A stretch of 11,788 nt of DNA from CAYHPY01 sp964358485 (GTDB lineage: Bacteria; Elusimicrobiota; Elusimicrobia; UBA1565; UBA9628), in the NCBI GenBank assembly GCA_964358485.1, contig CAYHPY010000110.1, forward strand, positions 1 through 11,788, in the 5' to 3' direction. A program made the translations under genes and the position numbers. Below the pieces are notes generated by a model that was not told where the DNA came from, ran no database searches, and saw only the letters and a list, made by a program, of their open reading frames with translations. Shown here in pieces: positions 5,978 through 11,788 of the stretch; positions within the stretch are counted from its first letter, which is position 1, and each line of letters starts with the position of its first letter.

Positions 5978-6171
5978 CCGACTTCCTCCAGGACCTCGAA
6001 TTTTTCGGGGGCCAGGAAATGACGGCAGGCCCGCCTCCAGACGATGGCGTCGGGGACCGCGCGCTTTTGGCGCGTGCACCAGAAGACGACCCGGCCGCTG
6101 TCCAGGGCCTTGAGTTCCAAGCGCCGACAGTGATAGCACGCCTGGTTCGGCCGATGTTGGGTTCTTATCAT
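5971..6171 (-). CDS. Small four-cysteine, probably zinc-binding protein of unknown function
   Basis: This 66-residue protein is one I cannot assign to a named family. Four cysteines, C12, C15, C32 and C49, are spaced CxxC-16-C-16-C, which fits a single zinc or iron site. The residues around them (CYHCRR, VVFWCTRQ, WRRACRHF) give a basic, aromatic surface that could contact nucleic acid. No membrane segment or signal peptide is present. It is likely real: GGGAGG sits five bases before the ATG, cysteine spacing is orderly, and the frame closes seven bases inside the end of the convergent reductase gene. It is divergently oriented from the receiver-PilB operon with a shared upstream region of about 90 bp. 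No clear promoter of its own was found. Function is unknown; a regulatory or accessory role for the neighbouring operon would be speculation. Confidence 0.75.
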   Translation of the reverse strand: MIRTQHRPNQACYHCRRLELKALDSGRVVFWCTRQKRAVPDAIVWRRACRHFLAPEKFEVLEEVGQ

Positions 6172-6197
6172 AACGGCCTCCCGCTACCGTTGGAAGC

Positions 6198-6233
6198 CGC
6201 AACGGACCGGCCTCGGCTGGCTTAAGCGTTGCG
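6198..6233. repeat. Inverted repeat overlapping the sigma-54-type promoter
   Basis: CGCAACG (6198-6204) and CGTTGCG (6227-6233) are perfect 7-bp inverted arms; an inner CCGGC-CTCG-GCTGG adds a second stem with one G-T pair. The right arm covers the -12 box and the inner stem covers the -24 box of the promoter. It would lie upstream of the predicted start, so a protein-binding site is likelier than an RNA structure. Confidence 0.4.
6218..6232 (+). promoter_or_regulatory. Sigma-54 (RpoN) type -24/-12 promoter of the receiver-PilB operon
   Basis: TGGC-TTAAGCG-TTGC matches the conserved cores of the sigma-54 consensus (TGGCAC-N5-TTGC) with the exact GG-to-GC spacing of ten bases. With the C of the second GC at -12, transcription would begin near 6244. 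That gives a short leader holding the Shine-Dalgarno GAGGGGGG at 6248-6255. No comparable sigma-70 promoter was seen in this gap. Confidence 0.6.
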
Positions 6234-6262
6234 AGGCCCTCCTATTAGAGGGGGGGAATTCC

Positions 6263-8200
6263 ATGCCGGAGCTGACGGCCGGCGAGGTCGATCGTCTCAT
6301 CGCGGACTTGGACCGGCTCCTGGGTCCGGGGCCGCGGGGCCCCGCCGTCGCGTCCGCGGACTCCGTTCTCGGGCCGGGGGAGAACCCCTTGCCGCCGGAG
6401 GACCTCCCGGCGGCTTCTCCCCCGGCCCCCTTGCCGGTTTCGGCGCCGACGCTTCCCCGGGAGCCTTCCCCTGAAACGGCCCCCCGGACCGGGAAATTCC
6501 GGGTGGTCGTGGCCGACGACAGCAAGGACTACCGCCGTCTTTTGAAGTCCGTCCTCGACGGCAACGGCTACGAGGTCAAGGAGGCCAAGGACGGGGCGGA
6601 AGGGTTGAAGCTGATCAACAGCTGGAAACCCGACCTGGTGCTCCTGGACTTCGAGATGCCCGAGATGAACGGCTATGAGGTGATCCAGGCCCTGCGGGGG
6701 CGTGAAGAGACCCGGAAATTGCCGGTGGTGATGCTCACGGGCGCGCCCCACCGCGCCCAACTCAAGGAAATGGGGCTCGACATCTCGGCTTTTCTCGAGA
6801 AACCGCTCCCGAACGCCGCGCTTCTGGAGGCCGTCTCCAAGGCCCTGGGCGGCGCCCCGACGCCCGCCGAAAATCACGGGGGACCGGAGGAGACCGCGCC
6901 CGAAAAGGCCGAGCCGGTTCCCGAGATGGAAGCCGCCGAATTTGACGAAGGGGAAAACGACCTTCAGATCGAGGAGCAGAAAAAGGAGAAGGACGAGGAA
7001 ATGGCGGAGGCCGGGCTCGACGTCCTGGCCAACGATTCACCGTTGGTCAATCGGATCAACCGCATCATGGTCCGGGCGGTGGACCAGGGCGCCAGCGACA
7101 TCCACATCGATCCCCGCCCCAAGCACATCGTGGTCCGCACCCGGCTCAACGGCATCCTGAGCGACATGTGCCGCCTCCCGCTGGCCCTGGCTCCCCAGGT
7201 GGCGGCCCGGGTCAAGATCATGGCCAATTTGATCATCACCGAGAGGCGCCGGCCCCAGGACGGGCAGATTCGGGCGGCGGTGCACGGCAAAAAAGTGGAG
7301 TTCCGGGTCAGCACCCTGCCCTCCATCAATGGGGAGAAGATCGTCATGCGGATTTTGGGCGGGGCCAAGCTCAAGTCCAATCCGGACCAGCTCGGCCTGG
7401 CGGGCCGGGATCTGGACGCGGTGCGCAAAGCCCTGGAGTCGCCCCACTGGCTGATCCTGGTGACGGGGCCCACGGGGAGCGGCAAGACCACGACTCTTTA
7501 CACGATGATCGCCTCCCTCAACACCCCCGACGTCAACATCATGACCGCGGAAGACCCCGTGGAGTACGAGATCGGGGAGATCACCCAGGTGCAGATCCGG
7601 CCCCAGATCGGGCTGACCTTCGAATCGGTCCTGCGGTCCTTCCTGCGCCAGGACCCGGACATCATGCTGGTCGGGGAAATCCGGGATTTGGAGACCGCCC
7701 AAATCGCGGTCAAGGCCGCGATCACCGGCCACCTGGTTTTTTCCACTTTGCACACCAACAGCGCGCCCGCCACCATCGTCCGCCTGACCCACATGGGCTT
7801 GGCGCCGTATTTGGTCGCCGACAGCGTCAAGCTCATCGTGGCCCAACGGCTGGTGCGGGTGCCCTGCGCGGCCTGCGTGGTCAAGGCTCCGCTCAAGCCC
7901 GAGATCCGCCGCCTGCTCAGCGACGAGGAGGCGGCCCTGCTTCCCGCGGAGGTCGCGGGCCCCGGGTCCTGCGCCAAGTGCCACAACACCGGCTACGGGG
8001 GGCGCAAGCCGCTTTTTGAAGTCATGGAAATCCGAACCCCGGAAATGCGCCAACTGATTTTGACGACCCAGAGCGCCGATTCGCTCGGCCAACAGTCCGC
8101 GAAGGAAGGCATGACGGGCCTGCGGCGCGCCGCCTTGCTGGCGCTCTCGCGGGGGGAAACGACGGTCGAGGAGGCGCTCGGGATCATCCTGGCGGAATGA
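6263..8200 (+). CDS. PilB/GspE-type assembly ATPase with N-terminal receiver domain
   Basis: This is a cytoplasmic hexameric motor ATPase of the type IV pilus / type II secretion family, fused to a response-regulator receiver. Residues 1-76 are a short helix and a Pro-rich linker. Residues 78-200 are a receiver with acidic pair D85-D86, phospho-acceptor D129 in LLDFEMPEMNG, T159 and K180, all the residues needed for phosphorylation. An acidic, Lys/Glu-rich linker (200-255) follows. The motor domain has QGASDIHIDP, DGQIRAAVHGKKVEFRVS, Walker A GPTGSGKTT (402-410, K408), the Asp box TAEDPVEY, Walker B DIMLVGEIRD (466-475), the His box STLHTNSAP, and the zinc site CAAC...CAKCHNTGYGGR typical of PilB/GspE. 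The usual N-terminal MshEN-type domain is replaced by the receiver. SD GAGGGGGGG lies six bases before the ATG. The downstream kinase gene is the probable phosphate donor. Confidence 0.93.
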   Translation: MPELTAGEVDRLIADLDRLLGPGPRGPAVASADSVLGPGENPLPPEDLPAASPPAPLPVSAPTLPREPSPETAPRTGKFRVVVADDSKDYRRLLKSVLDGNGYEVKEAKDGAEGLKLINSWKPDLVLLDFEMPEMNGYEVIQALRGREETRKLPVVMLTGAPHRAQLKEMGLDISAFLEKPLPNAALLEAVSKALGGAPTPAENHGGPEETAPEKAEPVPEMEAAEFDEGENDLQIEEQKKEKDEEMAEAGLDVLANDSPLVNRINRIMVRAVDQGASDIHIDPRPKHIVVRTRLNGILSDMCRLPLALAPQVAARVKIMANLIITERRRPQDGQIRAAVHGKKVEFRVSTLPSINGEKIVMRILGGAKLKSNPDQLGLAGRDLDAVRKALESPHWLILVTGPTGSGKTTTLYTMIASLNTPDVNIMTAEDPVEYEIGEITQVQIRPQIGLTFESVLRSFLRQDPDIMLVGEIRDLETAQIAVKAAITGHLVFSTLHTNSAPATIVRLTHMGLAPYLVADSVKLIVAQRLVRVPCAACVVKAPLKPEIRRLLSDEEAALLPAEVAGPGSCAKCHNTGYGGRKPLFEVMEIRTPEMRQLILTTQSADSLGQQSAKEGMTGLRRAALLALSRGETTVEEALGIILAE

Positions 8201-8928
8201 ACATGAACATTCAGGCGCCGGCGGAGTCGAGGGTCAAGGAGCTGGTCTGCCGGGGGAAGAAATTCCTCGGACTCTACGATATAGAGGGCTACGAGGAGGC
8301 GGTCCCCTTGTTCCGGGAGGCCATCGAGGCCGACCCGTCCTGCGCCGAGGCGCACGGGGCCCTGGCGGAGACCTATTCTTTTTGGGGCTTTCGCCGGGAG
8401 ATCAGCGGCCTGGAAGGCGAGAGCCTTTACGAAATGGCCCATGAGTACGCCTCCATGGCGTTGAAGCTGGCGCCCCAATCGGCCGGGGCCCACCGGGCCA
8501 TGTCCGTGGCTTTGCGGCGCGGGCGCAAGGCCGACCCGGAGCTCCGCCTTAAGGAAGCCCAAGCGGCCGTCGATTTGGGGCCCGCGGACCCGGCCAATTG
8601 GGCGGAGCTCTGGAGGGCCCGGGGCTACGAGCCCGGGGATCGGGCCCTGAGCCGGGCGTTGGAGCTCGATCCCCTCCAATGCGGCCTGCAGATCGATCTG
8701 GGGGCGGTCTACTGCGAGCGGGGCGATTACGGCAAGGCGGTGGAAGCCCTGAGCACGGCAGTCAAGGCCAATCGGGGAAACATCGTCGCGTGGTACGACT
8801 TGGCGATGTGCCTGGACCGGATGGGGGACTCCGAGCGGGCCCGGGAGCTCATGGGTCGGCTCCAGGCCCTTCATCCCCGCGATCCTTTGGTGACGTCCGG
8901 GGTGGAATTGCTGGGGGCGGGCAAATGA
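8197..8928 (+). CDS. Tetratricopeptide-repeat protein
   Basis: The 243-residue soluble protein is made almost wholly of helix pairs of the TPR type. The clearest repeats are YEEAVPLFREAIEADPSCAE near residues 30-50, a second around YASMALKLAPQSAGAHRAM (85-105), a third ending ALSRALELDPLQ (about 155), and the near-canonical YGKAVEALSTAVKANRGN (about 180-200), with a final AWYDLAMCLDRMGDSERA. TPR arrays serve as protein-docking scaffolds; no catalytic motif, signal peptide or membrane segment is visible. The start ATG overlaps the stop of the ATPase gene (ATGA), and the stop overlaps the kinase start the same way. It is therefore made in step with both and may bridge kinase and motor, which is inference. 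A second ATG two codons later (8203) is an alternative start. In pilus systems PilF/Tgl-type TPR pilotins are lipoproteins; this one lacks a lipobox. Confidence 0.88.
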   Translation: MNMNIQAPAESRVKELVCRGKKFLGLYDIEGYEEAVPLFREAIEADPSCAEAHGALAETYSFWGFRREISGLEGESLYEMAHEYASMALKLAPQSAGAHRAMSVALRRGRKADPELRLKEAQAAVDLGPADPANWAELWRARGYEPGDRALSRALELDPLQCGLQIDLGAVYCERGDYGKAVEALSTAVKANRGNIVAWYDLAMCLDRMGDSERARELMGRLQALHPRDPLVTSGVELLGAGK

Positions 8929-10751
8929 GCGTGCAAAGCGCGGGGAAAGCGAGCGTCGTCGAGAGCTGCCGGAGGTTTCTCAAGGACCTCGGGCAGGCGA
9001 TCAAGCTCGTGTCCCTGTACAAGGCGACGCACCCGGTTCCCACCTCCGCCATCCAACGGGTCCGGCAGGACCTCCACGATCTTTTCGCCGAATCGGGTTG
9101 GAGCGAGGTCAGCTTCAGCGCTCCCGGGGGGCGTTGGCTGGCCAACGAGACCGTCATCGCCGATTCGGCCCAGGCCTTTGAGCTGTTGGCCATCGCCTTC
9201 CGCATCCACGCCCTGCAGAGCGTGACCTTCAAACCTGAGGTCCGCCTCTATGAGCTGCAGTCTTTTTGTGAATTGGGGGCCACTCCTCCCAACCAGGCCT
9301 ATGAAAGCGACGCGGGGGATTTTCTGAAGGAGCGGGGGGTGCGCCAGGTCCAGGTCAACGTGGAGGAGTTCGTGCGGGCCCGGCGCGTGAAAGCCCCCGC
9401 CTCCCCGCTGATCCAAAGCCCCCTGGCCCGGTCCCCCGGGCGGCCCGCGGCGGGCCCGGGCCCCGCCGCCGCCACGGGAATCGGGCCGCCCCAGGGCCAG
9501 GGTTTCGGCTCCTTCATCAAATCCCTGGTCGATAAGGCGATCAGCGATCCCGGGGAGCGGGCCCAACTTTACACGGAGGCCGTGCGGCTGGTGGAGTCGG
9601 CCTTGTCGCGCCATGTCGCGGAGGCCACCAGCGGCCTGATGCGGGACAAGCAGGTGGTCCTCAACGAGCGGATTCGCGCCGAAAACGTCATGTCGCGCGT
9701 GGCGGAGGGCAAGGTGATCGTCGATCAGGAGGGGCGGGTGCTGATGATGGACCCCGCCGCCGAGGAGATCGCCGGGCGTCCCCTCTCCGAGGTGGCGGGA
9801 AAGCCGATCCTGGAAAGCCTCGGCACCGGGGAGAAAGTGGTGGCGCTCTCCAAGGATCTGGTCATTCCGGAAAACGGGCCGGTCTCCGACGAGGTCCGAA
9901 CCTCCGGCCCCCAGGGCGTGCGGGACGCCCTCCGGCAGTCCATGGCCCTGGTCCAGGACGAACGGGGGCGCCTGGTGGGGACATATGGGGAACTGCCCGC
10001 GGCCGCGAAATTCCGGGAAGCCTTGCGCATGCAGGAGGAATTCGTCGCCAACGTCACCCACGATCTCAAGGCCCCCTTGACCTCGATCTGCTCGGCCCTG
10101 GAGCTTTTGACCGAAAGATTGGGCCGGGGCCTGGGGGAGGAGGAGGCGGGATTTCTGGAGATTTGCCGCCGCAATAGCGAGACCTTGAAGGACATGATCG
10201 GGGAAATTCTGGATTTCTCCAAGCTTCGTTCGGGCAAGCTTGGGGTCAAACCGAAACCCGTCTCCCTGATATCGGTCATCCGGGAGTCCATCGAGAGCCT
10301 TCGGCCGTGGGCGCAAAGCCGGAAGCTGGCGCTCATGATGGAGGACGCTCAAACCGCGTCGGCCCTGCCCTCGGTGTCGGCCGACGCCCCGAGGGCGGTG
10401 CAGGTCCTCAATAACCTCATCTCCAACGCCATCAAATGCACGCCGGAATGCGGTTCCATCGTTTTGCGGGCCGAGGCCGGAACCGGAGAGAACGCCGGGA
10501 TGGCCGTCGTTTCCGTGGCCGACACGGGCTGCGGGATCCCGGAGCCCGATCAAAAGCGGCTTTTTGAGAAATTCGCCCAGGTCTCCAGCGACGGCCGCCG
10601 GCGGGAAGGCACCGGACTGGGCTTGGCCATCGTCCGGGAATTGGTCGCCGGCCACGGCGGCAAGGTTTGGTTGAAAAGCGAGGTGGGCAAGGGTTCGACG
10701 TTTTATTTCACCCTTCCCTTCGCCGACAAGTCCGAGAAGCGGGAGGCATAA
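8925..10751 (+). CDS. Soluble PAS-domain sensor histidine kinase
   Basis: This is a two-component sensor kinase of 608 residues counted from the ATG that overlaps the TPR gene (ATGA). The open frame continues upstream, but only as a shadow of that gene. Residues 1-155 form an uncharacterised domain with an alpha-helical start (AIKLVSLYKATHPVP). A Pro/Ala/Gly-rich linker (about 160-185) and a helical stretch follow. A PAS fold begins near 253 (VAEGKVIVDQEGRVLMMD). The HisKA motif FVANVTHDLKAPLTS holds the phospho-histidine H379. The ATPase domain has the N box LNNLISNA (N501), DTGCGIP (533-539), an F box LFEKFAQ and GTGLGLAI (562-569). No membrane segment is present, so it senses an internal signal, perhaps through PAS. 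No separate response regulator follows. The receiver on the motor ATPase three genes into the same operon is the natural target, an inference from context. Confidence 0.93.
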   Translation: MSVQSAGKASVVESCRRFLKDLGQAIKLVSLYKATHPVPTSAIQRVRQDLHDLFAESGWSEVSFSAPGGRWLANETVIADSAQAFELLAIAFRIHALQSVTFKPEVRLYELQSFCELGATPPNQAYESDAGDFLKERGVRQVQVNVEEFVRARRVKAPASPLIQSPLARSPGRPAAGPGPAAATGIGPPQGQGFGSFIKSLVDKAISDPGERAQLYTEAVRLVESALSRHVAEATSGLMRDKQVVLNERIRAENVMSRVAEGKVIVDQEGRVLMMDPAAEEIAGRPLSEVAGKPILESLGTGEKVVALSKDLVIPENGPVSDEVRTSGPQGVRDALRQSMALVQDERGRLVGTYGELPAAAKFREALRMQEEFVANVTHDLKAPLTSICSALELLTERLGRGLGEEEAGFLEICRRNSETLKDMIGEILDFSKLRSGKLGVKPKPVSLISVIRESIESLRPWAQSRKLALMMEDAQTASALPSVSADAPRAVQVLNNLISNAIKCTPECGSIVLRAEAGTGENAGMAVVSVADTGCGIPEPDQKRLFEKFAQVSSDGRRREGTGLGLAIVRELVAGHGGKVWLKSEVGKGSTFYFTLPFADKSEKREA

Positions 10752-10752
10752 A

Positions 10753-11643
10753 ATGGAAATGAAAGCAGACGTCGTGAGGGAGGCCCCGGAGCTCCCGCCT
10801 CCGCCCAAAACCGCCCTGGTTCCCTTCGACTTCTCGGAATGCTCCTGGGCGGGTTTGGAGGCCGCGCGCATCCTGGCCCGACGCCGGGGTTTGCGGTTGG
10901 AATTGGTCCACGTCGACGAGGGACCGCCGGCTTGGCTCTCCCAAAACGAGGGTTCGACCGCCGAGGTCGAGGCGGTGGGGGGCTACTACGCCGGGTTGGA
11001 AGGCAAGCTCAAGGCCGCGGCCGCGGCCACGCCCGGGGCGGGCTGCCGGGTTTTGGACGGCAATCCCGCCGAGGTGCTCCGGCGGCTGGCGGGAGGCGGC
11101 GCGGCCGACCTGATCGTGATCGGCAGCCATGGTTACGCCGGCGTCAAGCGCTTCGTCCTGGGGTCGGTGGCCGAGGCATTGGTCCACGCGGCGCAGATTC
11201 CGGTTTTGACCGTCCACCGCGCCCCTGAGGCCGTTTGGCCGGCCCGAATCCTCGTGCCGATGAAGTTCACCGAATACGCCGATCGCGCCCTTCTGCACGC
11301 CGTGGAGTGGGCGGACGCGCTCGGGGCCAAGCTGAGCGTGGTCCACGTCTTGGAAGGGGAGGGAGCGGAACGGGAGGAGAATTCGGCCCTCGACGGCCAC
11401 CTGGAAGCCATGCTGGGGCCGGAGCGTTTCCGGGCCATGGGGAGAATCGTCATGGCGGGCGATCCCCCGGAGGCCATCCTCAAAACGGCCGAGAACGGGC
11501 GGTTCGACCTGATCGTGCTCGCCTCCCACCTGCGTCCGTTCTGGAAGGACGCGGTTCTGGGGACCACCGCCGAACGGGTAATTCGGCATTCCAAGATTCC
11601 GGTCCTGGCGATCCCGTCCCGCTCCAAGTCCATCCTCGAGTAG
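10753..11643 (+). CDS. Tandem universal stress protein (two UspA domains)
   Basis: The 296-residue cytoplasmic protein contains two UspA-like domains. Domain one runs from about 20 to 160, beginning TALVPFDFSECSWAGLEAA, and carries the full ATP-binding pattern G-2x-G-9x-G-S (G124, G127, G137, S138 in GSHGYAG...LGS). Domain two starts near residue 168 (ARILVPMKFTEYADRAL). It is degenerate at the same pattern: A257 and L260 replace the first two glycines, while G270 and T271 remain. One domain therefore probably binds ATP and the other mainly dimerises. The gene starts one base after the kinase stop, with GGGAGG (10741-10746) six bases before the ATG inside the kinase gene, so it belongs to the same operon. 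Usp proteins respond to energy or stress state; a role in feeding that state to the motor or kinase is speculation. Confidence 0.93.
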   Translation: MEMKADVVREAPELPPPPKTALVPFDFSECSWAGLEAARILARRRGLRLELVHVDEGPPAWLSQNEGSTAEVEAVGGYYAGLEGKLKAAAAATPGAGCRVLDGNPAEVLRRLAGGGAADLIVIGSHGYAGVKRFVLGSVAEALVHAAQIPVLTVHRAPEAVWPARILVPMKFTEYADRALLHAVEWADALGAKLSVVHVLEGEGAEREENSALDGHLEAMLGPERFRAMGRIVMAGDPPEAILKTAENGRFDLIVLASHLRPFWKDAVLGTTAERVIRHSKIPVLAIPSRSKSILE

Positions 11644-11654
11644 GACCCGCCGGG

Positions 11655-11788
11655 AGCGCGCGGGGCGGCCGGGCGTTTGTGGCCGTCAACTGCAGCGGGA
11701 TTCCCGAGACACTGCTGGAATCGGAGCTGTTCGGGCACGTGCGGGGGAGCTTCACGGGGGCGTATCGCGACAAGTCGGGGCTGGTGCG
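11655..11788 (+). pseudogene. 5'-truncated sigma-54-dependent AAA+ activator fragment, runs off the window
   Basis: In a different frame from the stress-protein gene, and only 12 bases after its stop, the sequence reads as the middle of a sigma-54 activator AAA+ domain. It shows FVAVNCSGIPETLL, then ESELFGH and the sigma-54 contact loop GSFTGA (GAFTGA in most members), then YRDKSG, continuing to the last base. In intact members this stretch is preceded by about 25-30 residues containing Walker A (GESGTGKE) and usually by a regulatory domain. Neither is present in any frame here, since the space is taken by the complete stress-protein gene. No start codon with a ribosome site serves the fragment. 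It is most likely a gene remnant left by deletion or recombination, or an assembly join. Identity is clear; the pseudogene status depends on sequence beyond the window. Confidence 0.75.

Noticed and set aside
6237..6252. CCCTC-N6-GAGGG hairpin that would hide the Shine-Dalgarno of the motor gene
   Set aside because: If the sigma-54-type promoter is right, transcription starts near 6244, so the left arm would not be in the mRNA.
8598..8924. N-terminal extension of the kinase reading frame
   Set aside because: The extra 109 codons lie entirely over the TPR gene in another frame and read as low-complexity Gly/Arg; the ATGA overlap at 8925 is the consistent start.
8871..10871. 666-codon minus-strand open frame opposite the histidine kinase
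   Set aside because: Antisense shadow of a gene with all kinase motifs; no recognisable motif of its own.

Overview
This GC-rich window (roughly two thirds G+C by eye) comes from a bacterium that carries a type IV pilus or type II secretion type of assembly ATPase, an electron-transfer flavoprotein and sigma-54-type control signals. That suggests a diderm with complex signalling, for example Elusimicrobiota or a deltaproteobacterial-type lineage. The sequence alone does not fix the phylum. No insertion sequence, CRISPR array or rRNA was seen.

Left block (minus strand, 48-2094). A tRNA-Tyr(GUA) gene with encoded CCA is followed by etfB and etfA, which overlap by one base (TAATG). Upstream of the tRNA is a good sigma-70-type promoter and an unusually long, strongly folded leader of about 80 nt. 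Its 3' arm can alternatively form a 13-bp helix with the first 11 nucleotides of the tRNA. Bases 1-47 lie downstream of etfA; I see no supported gene there, only a short open frame that ends at 44-46.

Middle block (plus strand, 2215-4717). An AT-rich island with a near-consensus promoter and two small palindromes drives a HipB-like antitoxin and a HipA-family kinase, which overlap by one base. aroE (shikimate dehydrogenase) begins 12 bases after hipA, so toxin-antitoxin and housekeeping gene are probably co-transcribed. The HipA protein keeps its kinase residues but has alanine where the E. coli autophosphorylated serine lies.

The 202-bp gap 4690-4891 holds a hairpin behind aroE, a perfect 14-bp palindrome and a promoter. 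The promoter lies so close to the next ATG that the aldo/keto reductase mRNA is probably leaderless. The reductase gene (4892-5977) converges, with a 7-base overlap of the 3' ends, on a 66-codon minus-strand gene for a four-cysteine, probably zinc-binding protein.

Right block (plus strand, 6218-11643). A sequence matching the sigma-54 -24/-12 element with exact spacing precedes a tightly packed operon of four genes. They encode a PilB/GspE-type ATPase with an N-terminal response-regulator receiver domain, a TPR protein, a soluble PAS histidine kinase and a tandem universal stress protein. The first three overlap by ATGA and the fourth follows after one base. The kinase has no separate response regulator in view, so the receiver on the motor ATPase is its obvious candidate target. 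That would be a directly phospho-controlled pilus or secretion motor, the most interesting system here. After the operon, the window ends in a 5'-truncated fragment of a sigma-54-dependent AAA+ activator that lacks its Walker A region.
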